DNA of 64,000 nt from SIG480 sp045537045 (GTDB taxonomy: Bacteria > Bacillota > Clostridia > Oscillospirales > JAAYXM01). The stretch is from contig JAZSOS010000023.1 in NCBI GenBank assembly GCA_045537045.1, positions 35,567-99,566 on the forward strand. Reading direction: 5' to 3'. The translations under genes and the position numbers were made by a program. Every line of letters begins with the position of its first letter. Positions within the stretch are counted from its first letter, which is position 1. Below the pieces are notes generated by a model, which worked only from the letters and a program-made list of their open reading frames with translations, did no database searches and had not been told where the DNA came from. Below are positions 18,118 to 27,735 of this stretch, one piece after another.

Positions 18118-18708
18118 CTATTCTTCATTCTTTTCCGGTTGAGATTCTGCCTCATGTTCTGCTTCACTGAATGTCATCTGACCGTCCTCTGTGTCGGAAA
18201 ACTCCGGAAGCTCCGGCAGATCATTCAGACTTTCAAGCCCGAAAACGCGCAAGAAGTCCTTCGTTGTTCTGTAAAGAATAGGCTTTCCGGGGACATCAAG
18301 ACGACCGGATTCGCGAATCAATCCTTTTTCTGTAAGTGATGTTATCGAATAAGAACAGTCTACCCCTCTTACCTGCTCTACATACGCGCGGGTAACCGGC
18401 TGGCGGTATGCAATGACCGATAAAACCTCAAGAAGCGGAGGAGACAGGCGCGGAGCTCTTTTGGTTTCAAGCGATTTTCTGATATACTCTGCATACTGCG
18501 GTGCGGAACACATCTGATAGGAATTATCAAGCTTTACAATCCGCACTCCACGCTGTTCAAAATCATAATAGTCGCGCAAATTTGTGATAATTCTTTCAAG
18601 CGACGGTTCATCCACATCGAGAATTTCCGCTATGCGCGAAAGCTCCACCGGATCACCTGTTGCAAAGAGAATAGCTTCCACCGCGCGTTCAATTTCAACA
18701 ATTTCCAT
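18118..18708 (-). CDS. scpB: segregation and condensation protein B
   Basis: A 196-residue ScpB with tandem winged-helix domains (ERAVEAILFATGDPVEL at the start; VLSVIAYRQPVTRAYVEQVRG in the second domain) and an acidic, probably disordered tail. ScpB binds ScpA and the SMC ATPase in chromosome compaction. Its ribosome site lies within the end of scpA and the two are 2 bases apart. It ends in TAG. Confidence 0.95.
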   Translation of the reverse strand: MEIVEIERAVEAILFATGDPVELSRIAEILDVDEPSLERIITNLRDYYDFEQRGVRIVKLDNSYQMCSAPQYAEYIRKSLETKRAPRLSPPLLEVLSVIAYRQPVTRAYVEQVRGVDCSYSITSLTEKGLIRESGRLDVPGKPILYRTTKDFLRVFGLESLNDLPELPEFSDTEDGQMTFSEAEHEAESQPEKNEE

Positions 18709-18710
18709 TT

Positions 18711-19448
18711 TTAATTCACCTGTGTCATTTCTTTATTTTCTTCCGCAAGAAGCGATATATCCTCGGTATCATCGGAAATTTTAATTCTGTTTGTTTTACA
18801 CAGTTCTAAAACCGCAAGAAATGTTGCGACAACCTCCGAACGCGTTCTTACGCTGTCGAAAAGATCCATAAAGCTTGTCTTTTTTGTAGAGAGAAGTATT
18901 TTGAGGATATACGCAACTTTTTTGCCGACCGAATAAACCTCACGTCCGACAATTCCTGCAAAATTTGTGATTTTCGGAGGAATTTTGGTCTCCGCGCGCT
19001 CAAGCATATTAAGTATTGCAAGGCGCAGATCCATACGGTCGTGCTCATACTTATACGACTTGTCCGGAGTTATCTGCTCCGGCATTTTTGTGTATATATC
19101 AAACCCGTTTTCCGCGCGGGCGTTGAGCGTTCCGCTGACTTCTTTTATCCGCTGATATTCAAGAAGCATTTCAACAAGGCGCGCTCTCGGGTCCTCTTCA
19201 TCCTCTATATCGTCATACTTCGGCAGAAGCATTTTTGACTTGATGTAGAGAAGATGCGCAGACATTGCGACAAAATCGCATGTGATCGCAAGATTCCTCT
19301 CCTGCATTTCTTCCAGCGCCTTGTTATATTGCTCCAATATCTCAACAATCGGGATATCGTAAATATTAAGTTTATTTTTTGAAATCAGATGCAAAAGCAG
19401 GTCCAGAGGTCCGTCAAAAACATCAAGATGATAAGTAATTTCTGCCAT
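18711..19448 (-). CDS. scpA: segregation and condensation protein A (kleisin)
   Basis: A 245-residue kleisin beginning with FDGPLDLLLHLISKNKLNIYDIPI, typical of ScpA, and ending in a winged-helix region (FLAVLELCKTNRIKI). It bridges the SMC head domains with ScpB. It follows the M50 protease gene by 26 bases. Confidence 0.95.
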   Translation of the reverse strand: MAEITYHLDVFDGPLDLLLHLISKNKLNIYDIPIVEILEQYNKALEEMQERNLAITCDFVAMSAHLLYIKSKMLLPKYDDIEDEEDPRARLVEMLLEYQRIKEVSGTLNARAENGFDIYTKMPEQITPDKSYKYEHDRMDLRLAILNMLERAETKIPPKITNFAGIVGREVYSVGKKVAYILKILLSTKKTSFMDLFDSVRTRSEVVATFLAVLELCKTNRIKISDDTEDISLLAEENKEMTQVN

Positions 19449-19474
19449 AAGAATCTCCTTAAGCCGAGGGCTTA

Positions 19475-20140
19475 TCAGTAAAATATTGACGCCAGCATCG
19501 TTATGATGCCGCGAAAAACCGCTTCACGGATATATGTAAGAAAATCCGTAAAGAAAGGAACGTTAACGAGAATAAGAAGAAGCAACATTCCGTATCGTTC
19601 ATACTTAAGTATAAAGCCGTATGCGCGCCGAGGAAGCAGCGAAAACAAAATTTTGGATCCGTCAAGTGGCGGCACGGGAATGAGGTTAAATACCGCAAGA
19701 CCGATGTTCAGTACCGCGAACACAAGAAAAAATTCAAGTATTACATTCAAGATACCAATGATCATTTGATTGTCAATATCAAGCAAAGAAACCAAGAGTA
19801 TAATCGACAACGAAATCACAGCCATAAGCAGATTGGAAACCGGACCTGCGATTGAAACGAGCGCCATTCCAAGCTTTCTCTTTCTGAAGAAGTACGGATT
19901 GACAGGAACGGGTTTTGCCCAGCCAAAGCCGAATAGAATCATACACAAAAGTCCCAAAGGATCCATATGGCTTATTGGATTGAGGGATAATCTCCCACTG
20001 TTTTTTGCAGTCTTATCCCCCAGAAGGTATGCAACGTACCCGTGGCTTATTTCGTGAAAGATTATTGCAAGTAGTGCCGCGGGGATGATAAGCCAGTTTA
20101 GCCCCGAAAACAGCTCTCTGATTCTGCCGACAATACCCAA
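19475..20140 (-). CDS. site-2 protease family zinc metalloprotease (M50)
   Basis: A 221-residue integral membrane protease with the HExxH zinc motif in FHEISHGYVAYLLGD and the second metal site NLIPVPPLDGSKI, within several hydrophobic segments. It is of the short, PDZ-free type usually adjacent to scpAB in Firmicutes. The substrate is unknown. The start is TTG with ACGGAGG upstream. Confidence 0.88.
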   Translation of the reverse strand: MGIVGRIRELFSGLNWLIIPAALLAIIFHEISHGYVAYLLGDKTAKNSGRLSLNPISHMDPLGLLCMILFGFGWAKPVPVNPYFFRKRKLGMALVSIAGPVSNLLMAVISLSIILLVSLLDIDNQMIIGILNVILEFFLVFAVLNIGLAVFNLIPVPPLDGSKILFSLLPRRAYGFILKYERYGMLLLLILVNVPFFTDFLTYIREAVFRGIITMLASIFY

Positions 20141-20241
20141 CGCTAAAACCTCCGTCTGTACAGAAACGATTTCATAAGATAATTATAGCATAAATGATGA
20201 GTTTGTACAAGAAAAACTTATGAAAACCGCCCCCGTTTGAT

Positions 20242-20280
20242 AAAAAAAGAGCACTGCAGATTAGAAAACCCACAGTGTCC
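20242..20280 (-). terminator. intrinsic terminator after the DUF212 gene
   Basis: On the minus strand a stem of GGACACTG with CAGTGCTC (one mismatch) is followed by seven T. It lies about 50 bases downstream of the DUF212 stop. The rest of 20141-20327 shows nothing else clear. Confidence 0.6.
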
Positions 20281-20327
20281 TTATTTGAATTTCATTATAT
20301 TATAATTCTGTATGAGATAAAATCATA

Positions 20328-20789
20328 TCAAAACAGTATGTTATACATTATAACTGCGTTTATTACGCCGAGCAGAGCACCGGATATAACCTGAATCGGC
20401 GTATGTCCGACAAACTCCTTAAGCTTTACCTCGGGCAGCTTTTCGGTGGCAAGAATATTGAACGATTCAATAATTTCATTCAAAAGAATAGCCTGCTTTC
20501 CGGTTTCAAGCCGCACCCCCATTGCGTCATGGCAGACAATCACCGCGAGAATAACGCTTATTGCAAACTCAATACTGCCGGTACCGCAAACCAAGCCGCA
20601 TATCACGGCAAGCGAACAAACAGTAGCGGAATGCCCGCTCGGCATTCCTCCATCACCAAACAGACGCGTGATGTCAAACTTTTTATATATAACGGTGTGA
20701 ATTATAAGCTTCAGAACCTGAGCCACAAGCCACGATGATATTGCCGTGATTATAAACGGATTTGTTACCAGTCCCGTCACTCTGTTCAT
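20328..20789 (-). CDS. divergent PAP2-like membrane protein (DUF212)
   Basis: A 153-residue protein with four or five hydrophobic segments and the DUF212 motifs GGMPSGHSATV and CHDAMGVRLETGKQA, a degenerate version of the PAP2/haloperoxidase active site. A role in lipid-phosphate turnover is often suggested but not known. It stands alone with its own promoter and terminator. Confidence 0.85.
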   Translation of the reverse strand: MNRVTGLVTNPFIITAISSWLVAQVLKLIIHTVIYKKFDITRLFGDGGMPSGHSATVCSLAVICGLVCGTGSIEFAISVILAVIVCHDAMGVRLETGKQAILLNEIIESFNILATEKLPEVKLKEFVGHTPIQVISGALLGVINAVIMYNILF

Positions 20790-20850
20790 GTTAACCTCCC
20801 CATCCTAAACATTTCAATTTGTTTTACTTTTACCCTTTTATCTCTAACTT

Positions 20851-20878
20851 ATTTTACCATATATTTACACTTTGTCAA
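20851..20878 (-). promoter_or_regulatory. promoter of the DUF212 gene
   Basis: On the minus strand a perfect TTGACA and TAAAAT are 16 bases apart, with an extended -10 TGG. It lies about 60 bases upstream of the ATG. Confidence 0.7.
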
Positions 20879-20932
20879 TATCAAAAGTATCACCCGCTGC
20901 CACGCGCGATACAAGCATAGCACACCGAATGA

Positions 20933-23900
20933 TTAATATTCAAACTCGCCCTCATACACGAGATGCGCACTTCCGGTCAAAAGAATGCACTCGTCCGTAT
21001 AATTTACGACAAGCTCGCCGCCCGGCAGCTTTACAACTATATCCTTTTCCTTTTCGCAGAATCCGTTTTCCACTGCGGCAACAACCGCGGCGCATGCACC
21101 CGTTCCACAGGCAAGTGTTTCTCCGTTTCCGCGCTCCCACACACGGGTTCTGAGCGTGGTAGGATTTATCACACGCACAAATTCCGTATTTATGCGCTCC
21201 GGAAAGACATCCGCACATTCAAAGCGAGGGCCCGTCTCCGCAAGGTTTAAGCTATCCAGAGCATCATAGAACACAACGCAGTGCGGGTTTCCTACTGAAA
21301 GGCAAGTTATGTTATAGCTTCCGCCTGCAATTTTAACGGGATAATTTACAAGCTTTTCCTCAGACAGCAAAGTCGGAAGTGATTTTGCCGAAAGGTCTGC
21401 CTTTCCCATATTTACAGCCACGGAGCTTACCTTTCCGTCGCGCAGATAAAGCTTCATACGATATATGCCACTGCCGGTTTCCACAGACATATACTCACTT
21501 CTTACATACCCTTTATCGTAAAGGTACTTGGCTACACAGCGGATACTGTTACCCGCCATTTTGCCCTCGCTTCCGTCGCGGTTGAATGAGCGCATTTTCG
21601 CATCAGCAACTGTTGATTTTTCAATCAGGACAATCCCGTCACCGCCGATGCCGTAATGGGGCGTACAAAGATTTACGCACAGCGACTCAGCACACGTGAG
21701 CTTGCCGTCAAAGTTTTCTATGAAGATATAATCGTTGCCGCAGGAATGCATTTTTGCAAAGCGGATTTTCTGCCTCCATAGACGCATCGCGTTGATATCT
21801 ACAAGCTCCGTGTTGGAAATAGTAAACCGGCTTTCTATGATATCGGCAAGTGCGTTGGCGGTATCCAAGGATGTAAGGCACGGAAGCCCAAGCTGCATTG
21901 CGCGGCGGTGAAGTTTAGTGTAATCGCCTACCGTTGCATCCTTTACTGCACCGGTATAGACAATATAATTAAGCGTTCCGCTTTCCATAAGCTCATAAAG
22001 ATCATTGTTCTCCGTTGCATTCGCGACGGAAACAACATCTATACCTGCTTCTGCTATTGCAGCCGCCGTGCCGGTAGTTGCATAAAGCGTTATACCCGCA
22101 TCAGAAAAGCGCTTTGCCAGAGATATAATCTCCTGATAGTCGCTTTCTTCAACGCTTACAAGCACCCCCGCCCCTTTCTCGGTATGGGGTGACGGAACAG
22201 TGAATCCCGCCGAGGTGAGACCCTTGAACAGAGCCTCTGCCATTGTTTTTCCTATTCCGAGAACCTCGCCCGTGGATTTCATTTCCGGACCGAGAATTGA
22301 ATTTACATCGTTTAACTTTTCAAACGAAAACACCGGAACCTTTACTGCATAGTACGGCGGAGTGCGATATAATCCAGTACCGTAGCCAAGTTCACGCAGG
22401 CTCGCACCAAGCATTACCTTTGATGCAAGATCTACCATCGGCACATTTGTGACCTTACTGATATACGGAACGGTTCTTGATGCACGCGGGTTCACCTCAA
22501 TGACATAAAGCTCATTATCGTAAATAAGATACTGAATATTTACAAGGCCTTTCGTTTTCATCGCAAGAGCAAGCTTTTCCGAACAGTCGCACACCTTCTG
22601 CAGGAATTTATCGTTTAAGTTATACGGTGGATAAACGGCGATTGAATCTCCGCTGTGAACACCCGCACGCTCGATATGCTCCATAATGCCGGGAATGAGA
22701 ACATCACGTCCGTCAGATATTACATCCACCTCAAGCTCTGTACCCGGCATATATTTATCAACAAGCACGGGGTTTTCTATGCCGCCGGAAAGAATGGTTT
22801 TCATATACTTTTCCGTATGCTCGGGAGATCTTGAAATCGTCATATTCTGCCCGCCGATAACATATGACGGACGCAGAAGAACCGGATAACCGAAGCTTTC
22901 GGCTGCGGCAAGCGCCTCTTCGACGGTATTTACACCCATACCACGCGGACGCTTTATTCCGAAGCTTTCAAGAAGCTCATCAAAGCGGCTTCGATCTTCT
23001 GCAACATCTATACTTTCAGCTGATGTTCCGAGGATTTTTATGCCGTTTTTGTCAAGGAACTGCGTAAGCTTTATTGCAGTCTGCCCGCCGAATGCAACAA
23101 CAACTCCGACCGGATTTTCAACGCGAATGATATTCATTACATCTTCCGGTGTAAGCGGTTCAAAGTAAAGCCTGTCTGCCGTGTCATAGTCTGTCGAAAC
23201 GGTTTCGGGATTGTTGTTTACTATCACAACGTCATATCCCATTTTGCGCAACGTCCAGACACAATGGACAGAGCTGTAATCAAACTCAATTCCCTGCCCG
23301 ATACGGATAGGACCGGATCCCAGCACCATAACAACGGGCTTTCCGCTGCGTGGGAAACGGCGGGAATCGCAGGATGAATCGTTACACGAATAGAAATACG
23401 GTGTTTTAGCTGAAAAACGTGCAGCGCAGGTGTCAACCATCTTATAGCTGAAGCTGTGCTCCGGAAGCTTTTTTGCCCCGCTGATGCGCGCTATCGCGAC
23501 ATCGGTATAGCCAAGTTTCTTTGCCTGCATATAATCGCCATCGGAGAGTCCGTTTGCAATTTTCTTTTCAAAATCGGCAAGATTTTTTATTTTTGCAAGG
23601 AAGAAACGGTCTATTTTTGTTATATCAAATATTTCGTCTATTGAGACACCAGCTTTTAAAGCCTCGAACACGGTAAATATACGCCGGTCGTTCTGTTCGG
23701 CAAGGCGCGCAATTACCGGACGGTTATCAAGTGCAGGAGCATCAAGCGTATCAAAGGATATTTCCGCACCGCGGACTGCTTTCATTATCGCTTCTTCAAA
23801 GCTCTGCCCGATAGACATTACCTCGCCGGTCGCCTTCATCTGTGTTCCGAGCTTGCGCTCGGACTCCGTGAACTTATCAAACGGCCATTTAGGGAACTTT

Positions 23901-25444
23901 ACAACAACATAATCTATCGTGGGTTCTGCAAGAGCACTTGTAACGCCGGTTATGTCGTTGCGGATTTCATCCAGAGTATAGCCGAGAGCGATTTTTGTGG
24001 TTATCTTCGCAATCGGATAACCCGTGGCTTTTGACGCAAGCGCGGAGGAACGCGAAACGCGCGGATTTACCTCTATTACCGCATATTCAAAACTATCAGG
24101 ATTCAGCGCAAACTGACAGTTACATCCGCCGACAATTCCTATGGCTGAAATAATGTCAAGAGAAGCCTTGCGGAGCATCTGATACTCTTTATCTGAAAGC
24201 GTCAGCGCGGGCGCTGCGACAATGGAATCACCGGTATGTATACCCACCGGATCGAAATTTTCCATAGAGCATATAATTATGGCGTTTCCGGCACTGTCGC
24301 GCATTGTTTCAAACTCAATTTCTTTCCATCCCGCGATGCATTTTTCGATGAGCACCTGAGTTATCGGAGACATATCAAGCCCGTTCTTGGCAATAATGCG
24401 AAGCTCTTTCTCGTCCCCGGCAATTCCTCCCCCCGTACCACCAAGCGTAAACGCAGGACGGACAATTACGGGATAACCTATCTTTTCCGCAATGGCAAGC
24501 GCGCCTTCGACATTATCGGTAACATCCGACGGAACGCACGGCTGACCAATCTCTTTCATAGTATCGCGGAAAAGCTCTCTGTCTTCTGCCTTGTCAATGG
24601 CATCGACATCTGTACCGAGAAGGCGGACATTGTACTTTTCAAGAGTTCCGTTTCTTTCAAGCTGCATTGCGATAGTAAGCCCAGTCTGCCCGCCGAGACC
24701 GGCAAGCAGTCCGTCCGGACGCTCTTTTTCAATTATACGCGCAACCGTCTCTGCATTGAGCGGCTCAAGATAAATCTCGTCTGAGAGGTTTTTATCCGTC
24801 ATTATCGTCGCGGGATTAGAGTTTACAAGAACAACGTTTATTCCCTCTTCACGGAGCACACGGCACGCCTGAGCCCCCGCATAGTCAAACTCTGCCGCCT
24901 GGCCGATAACAATAGGTCCTGAGCCGATTACTAAAACCTTTTTAATTGATGCATCGCGAGAAGATTTCGCGCTGTTTTCTCTGTAAAGCAGCTTAGCGTT
25001 ACAGTTTTCAGTTGCAGGTTGTTTTTCAGGCTTTTCGGGCAGTTTTTGCGGAATATCGTCACAAATCACGGCGCTTACCGCCTCTTTATCCCTCAGAATG
25101 CGGATAATCTCACGCGTATCCACACCGGAGATGCCGCACACACCTTTTTCCTTTAAATATTCATCGAGACGCCCTTCAGAACGAAAATTTGACGGAGCAT
25201 CACAAAGCTCACGCACAACGAATCCGAGAGGAGCGTTCTCCCCTATTTCTTCATCCGTTATTATACCGTGGTTTCCTACAAGCGGAAATGCAGACACCAC
25301 AATTTTCCCGGCATTTTCTTCCCGGGAGAGAATTTTCATATACTCTGTCTCTGTTGTAAAAACAAGTTCGCCGACAGCGTTGTTTAATGCGCCTACCCGC
25401 TTTCCCTCAAACACATCACCTGTACCGAGCACCAGATATGCCAT
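20933..25444 (-). CDS. fused CarA N-terminal domain - CarB - DapF domain, lacking glutamine amidotransferase
   Basis: One uninterrupted frame of 1503 codons. Residues 1-130 are the N-terminal half of carbamoyl-phosphate synthase small chain (GELVFTTETEYMKIL, FPLVGNHGI, PSNFRSEGRLDEYL, GISGVDTR). The class I amidotransferase half, with its Cys-His-Glu triad, is absent. A short linker leads to a full CarB (about 168-1226): both ATP-grasp repeats (GSGPIVIGQAAEFDYAG; GSGPIRIGQGIEFDYS) and the allosteric MGS domain (LYATTGTAAAI). Residues 1227-1503 are a DapF-like epimerase domain starting FAKMHSCGNDY. In it the second catalytic Cys is present (ETLACGTGACAA) but the first is Ala (KMAGNSIRC; codon 21554-21556). 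The start ATG has AGGAGG upstream. It lies 119 bases beyond argF in the arginine operon, so an arginine-pathway, possibly ammonia-using, synthase is likely. Confidence 0.9.
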   Translation of the reverse strand: MAYLVLGTGDVFEGKRVGALNNAVGELVFTTETEYMKILSREENAGKIVVSAFPLVGNHGIITDEEIGENAPLGFVVRELCDAPSNFRSEGRLDEYLKEKGVCGISGVDTREIIRILRDKEAVSAVICDDIPQKLPEKPEKQPATENCNAKLLYRENSAKSSRDASIKKVLVIGSGPIVIGQAAEFDYAGAQACRVLREEGINVVLVNSNPATIMTDKNLSDEIYLEPLNAETVARIIEKERPDGLLAGLGGQTGLTIAMQLERNGTLEKYNVRLLGTDVDAIDKAEDRELFRDTMKEIGQPCVPSDVTDNVEGALAIAEKIGYPVIVRPAFTLGGTGGGIAGDEKELRIIAKNGLDMSPITQVLIEKCIAGWKEIEFETMRDSAGNAIIICSMENFDPVGIHTGDSIVAAPALTLSDKEYQMLRKASLDIISAIGIVGGCNCQFALNPDSFEYAVIEVNPRVSRSSALASKATGYPIAKITTKIALGYTLDEIRNDITGVTSALAEPTIDYVVVKFPKWPFDKFTESERKLGTQMKATGEVMSIGQSFEEAIMKAVRGAEISFDTLDAPALDNRPVIARLAEQNDRRIFTVFEALKAGVSIDEIFDITKIDRFFLAKIKNLADFEKKIANGLSDGDYMQAKKLGYTDVAIARISGAKKLPEHSFSYKMVDTCAARFSAKTPYFYSCNDSSCDSRRFPRSGKPVVMVLGSGPIRIGQGIEFDYSSVHCVWTLRKMGYDVVIVNNNPETVSTDYDTADRLYFEPLTPEDVMNIIRVENPVGVVVAFGGQTAIKLTQFLDKNGIKILGTSAESIDVAEDRSRFDELLESFGIKRPRGMGVNTVEEALAAAESFGYPVLLRPSYVIGGQNMTISRSPEHTEKYMKTILSGGIENPVLVDKYMPGTELEVDVISDGRDVLIPGIMEHIERAGVHSGDSIAVYPPYNLNDKFLQKVCDCSEKLALAMKTKGLVNIQYLIYDNELYVIEVNPRASRTVPYISKVTNVPMVDLASKVMLGASLRELGYGTGLYRTPPYYAVKVPVFSFEKLNDVNSILGPEMKSTGEVLGIGKTMAEALFKGLTSAGFTVPSPHTEKGAGVLVSVEESDYQEIISLAKRFSDAGITLYATTGTAAAIAEAGIDVVSVANATENNDLYELMESGTLNYIVYTGAVKDATVGDYTKLHRRAMQLGLPCLTSLDTANALADIIESRFTISNTELVDINAMRLWRQKIRFAKMHSCGNDYIFIENFDGKLTCAESLCVNLCTPHYGIGGDGIVLIEKSTVADAKMRSFNRDGSEGKMAGNSIRCVAKYLYDKGYVRSEYMSVETGSGIYRMKLYLRDGKVSSVAVNMGKADLSAKSLPTLLSEEKLVNYPVKIAGGSYNITCLSVGNPHCVVFYDALDSLNLAETGPRFECADVFPERINTEFVRVINPTTLRTRVWERGNGETLACGTGACAAVVAAVENGFCEKEKDIVVKLPGGELVVNYTDECILLTGSAHLVYEGEFEY

Positions 25445-25563
25445 TTTAACATTCCTCCTGTCAAAACACATTATGAGGCAAAACATATCAACCGGATATG
25501 CTTTGCTCCGTCTAAAAAAGCAAGCAGACATATGAACGCAGCATATGTCCGCTTACCGTGTAT

Positions 25564-26547
25564 TTATAAAGTCGCAGCCATTACCGCTTTTATAGTGTGC
25601 ATACGGTTTTCAGCCTCATCAAAAACAATGGACTGTTTTCCCTCGATAACCTCGTCGGTTACTTCCATTGCATCAATGCCGAATTTATCATAGATTTGCT
25701 TTCCGATAGTAGTTTTAAGGTCATGGAATGCAGGCAGACAGTGCATAAAGCGGCACTGCTCTCCGGCGTTTTCCATTATGCGCGAATTGACCTGATACGG
25801 GAGCAGGTCTTCAATTCTTTCTTTCCATACTTCGTCCGGCTCGCCCATTGACACCCATACATCAGTGTAAATAACGTGTGCATCCTTTGTTGCAACCATG
25901 GGGTCTTCGATAAATTCAAGAACAGCGCCTGTTTCCTTTGCAATTCCCTGACAGGTTTTAACAAGTTCTTCATCAGGGAAATATTTTTTCGGCGCGCAGG
26001 CAACAAAGTGCATACCCATCTTCGCACATCCTACCATAAGGGAATTGCCCATATTGTAACGTGCATCTCCCATGTATACGAGTTTTTTGCCGGAAAGATT
26101 GCCAAAATGCTCTTTTATCGTGAGAAAATCGGCAAGAATCTGGGTCGGATGAAATTCGTTTGTAAGCCCGTTCCATACAGGCACTCCCGCATACTTTGCC
26201 AGCTCTTCCACAACTTCCTGACCAAATCCGCGGTATTCAATACCGTCAAACATTCTGCCGAGGACGCGTGCCGTATCAGCAATGCTTTCCTTTTTACCGA
26301 TCTGTGAGCCCTGAGGGTCGAGATATACGGGATGCATACCAAGATCTGCCGCAGCAACCTCAAATGCACAGCGGGTGCGTGTGCTTGTCTTTTCAAATAT
26401 GAGAGCTATGTTCTTGCCTTCGAATGTCTTATGCGGGATTCCGCGCTTTTTCTTTGCCTTATACTCAGAGGCAAGATCTATGAGATAATTGATTTCTGCA
26501 GGTGTAAAGTCAAGCAGCTTCAAGAAATGTCTTCCCTTTAAATTCAT
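25564..26547 (-). CDS. argF: ornithine carbamoyltransferase
   Basis: A 327-residue transcarbamylase with the carbamoyl-phosphate loop FEKTSTRTRCAFE (STRTR), the HPTQILADFLT motif and the ornithine loop motif FMHCLPAFHD. It makes citrulline from ornithine and carbamoyl phosphate. It sits between argD and the unusual carbamoyl-phosphate synthase gene, which supplies its co-substrate. The start is ATG with AAAGGAAA upstream. Confidence 0.95.
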   Translation of the reverse strand: MNLKGRHFLKLLDFTPAEINYLIDLASEYKAKKKRGIPHKTFEGKNIALIFEKTSTRTRCAFEVAAADLGMHPVYLDPQGSQIGKKESIADTARVLGRMFDGIEYRGFGQEVVEELAKYAGVPVWNGLTNEFHPTQILADFLTIKEHFGNLSGKKLVYMGDARYNMGNSLMVGCAKMGMHFVACAPKKYFPDEELVKTCQGIAKETGAVLEFIEDPMVATKDAHVIYTDVWVSMGEPDEVWKERIEDLLPYQVNSRIMENAGEQCRFMHCLPAFHDLKTTIGKQIYDKFGIDAMEVTDEVIEGKQSIVFDEAENRMHTIKAVMAATL

Positions 26548-26568
26548 ATCGGCATTTTCCTTTCAAAA

Positions 26569-27735
26569 TCATTGCGCACAAGCGCTTTTTATAACGGCAA
26601 CAGCCTCTTTAAGAATATCCATCGGGATATTGAGCGATGGAAGAAGACGAACCTTATCCTTTGCCGTAAGGCAAAGAACACCATTTTCCATACACTTTTT
26701 CACAACGTCGCCTGCCGCCCTTTTAGTCTTTATACCAATCATAAAACCCATACCGCTTACGGACTCGACACCGTCAGCGCCGCAAAGCTCATCAAAGATA
26801 TATTTACTTTTGCTCTTTACGTCTGCAAGAAGCTTATCGTCAATTCTTTCAACAATGCTTATTGCGCCTGCCGAGCTTACGGGGTTTCCTCCGAAGGTCG
26901 AACCGTGGTCGCCAAAGCCGAGGACGTTCTTCACTTTATCGGAAAGAAGCACCGCGCCAATCGGTAAACCGCCGCCAAGACCTTTCGCCGTTGACACTAC
27001 ATCCGGTTTTATACCGAAGTTCATATACGCATACATTTCTCCAGTTCTGCCGTTACCGGTCTGAACCTCATCTACAATGAGAATTATATCGTTTTCTGCC
27101 GCATACTGCGCAGTTTTCTTAACAAAATCAGCCTCAAGAGGAAGCACGCCGCCCTCACCCTGGATACACTCTATCATAATTGCGGCAACCTTATTGTTTT
27201 CAGCAGTTTTAACGAGCGCATCAAAGTCGTTTGCAGGAGTATGAACAAAGCCGGGTGTTAGCGGACAGAACAGCTCGTGGTAATGCTCCTGACCAGTAGC
27301 CGCAAGAGTTGTAAGAGTTCTGCCGTGGAAGCTGTTTTCAAGCGTGATTATCGTAAAACAATCCTTCCCCTTTTTATCTGCTGCATATTTTCTTGCAACC
27401 TTTATTGCACATTCATTTGCTTCTGCACCGGAGTTGCCGAAGAACACCTTGCTCATTCCCGTCTTTTCACACAGAAGCTTTGCAAGACGCGCACACGGCT
27501 CGGTATAATAGAGATTGGACATATGCTGAACCTTGGAAAGCTGGTCGACTACTGCATTTTTCCACTCGTCATCCGCTATTCCGAATGCTGTTACGCCGAT
27601 GCCGGTCCCCATATCAATGTAACGCTTGCCGTCGGTGCCGTAAACCTCGGCACCCTTACCGTGGGAGATTTCTATCGGAAATCTGTTGTATGTTCCGGCA
27701 ACGTATTCCTTATCAATAGAAGTAATATTACTCAT
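26569..27735 (-). CDS. argD: acetylornithine aminotransferase
   Basis: A 388-residue class III aminotransferase. The glycine-rich cofactor loop FGNSGAEANE, FHGRTLTTLAATGQ, IVDEVQTGNGRTG and the PLP Lys in STAKGLGGGLPIGAV are all present. It converts N-acetylglutamate semialdehyde to N-acetylornithine. Its ATG overlaps the end of argB by 8 bases. Confidence 0.94.
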   Translation of the reverse strand: MSNITSIDKEYVAGTYNRFPIEISHGKGAEVYGTDGKRYIDMGTGIGVTAFGIADDEWKNAVVDQLSKVQHMSNLYYTEPCARLAKLLCEKTGMSKVFFGNSGAEANECAIKVARKYAADKKGKDCFTIITLENSFHGRTLTTLAATGQEHYHELFCPLTPGFVHTPANDFDALVKTAENNKVAAIMIECIQGEGGVLPLEADFVKKTAQYAAENDIILIVDEVQTGNGRTGEMYAYMNFGIKPDVVSTAKGLGGGLPIGAVLLSDKVKNVLGFGDHGSTFGGNPVSSAGAISIVERIDDKLLADVKSKSKYIFDELCGADGVESVSGMGFMIGIKTKRAAGDVVKKCMENGVLCLTAKDKVRLLPSLNIPMDILKEAVAVIKSACAQ

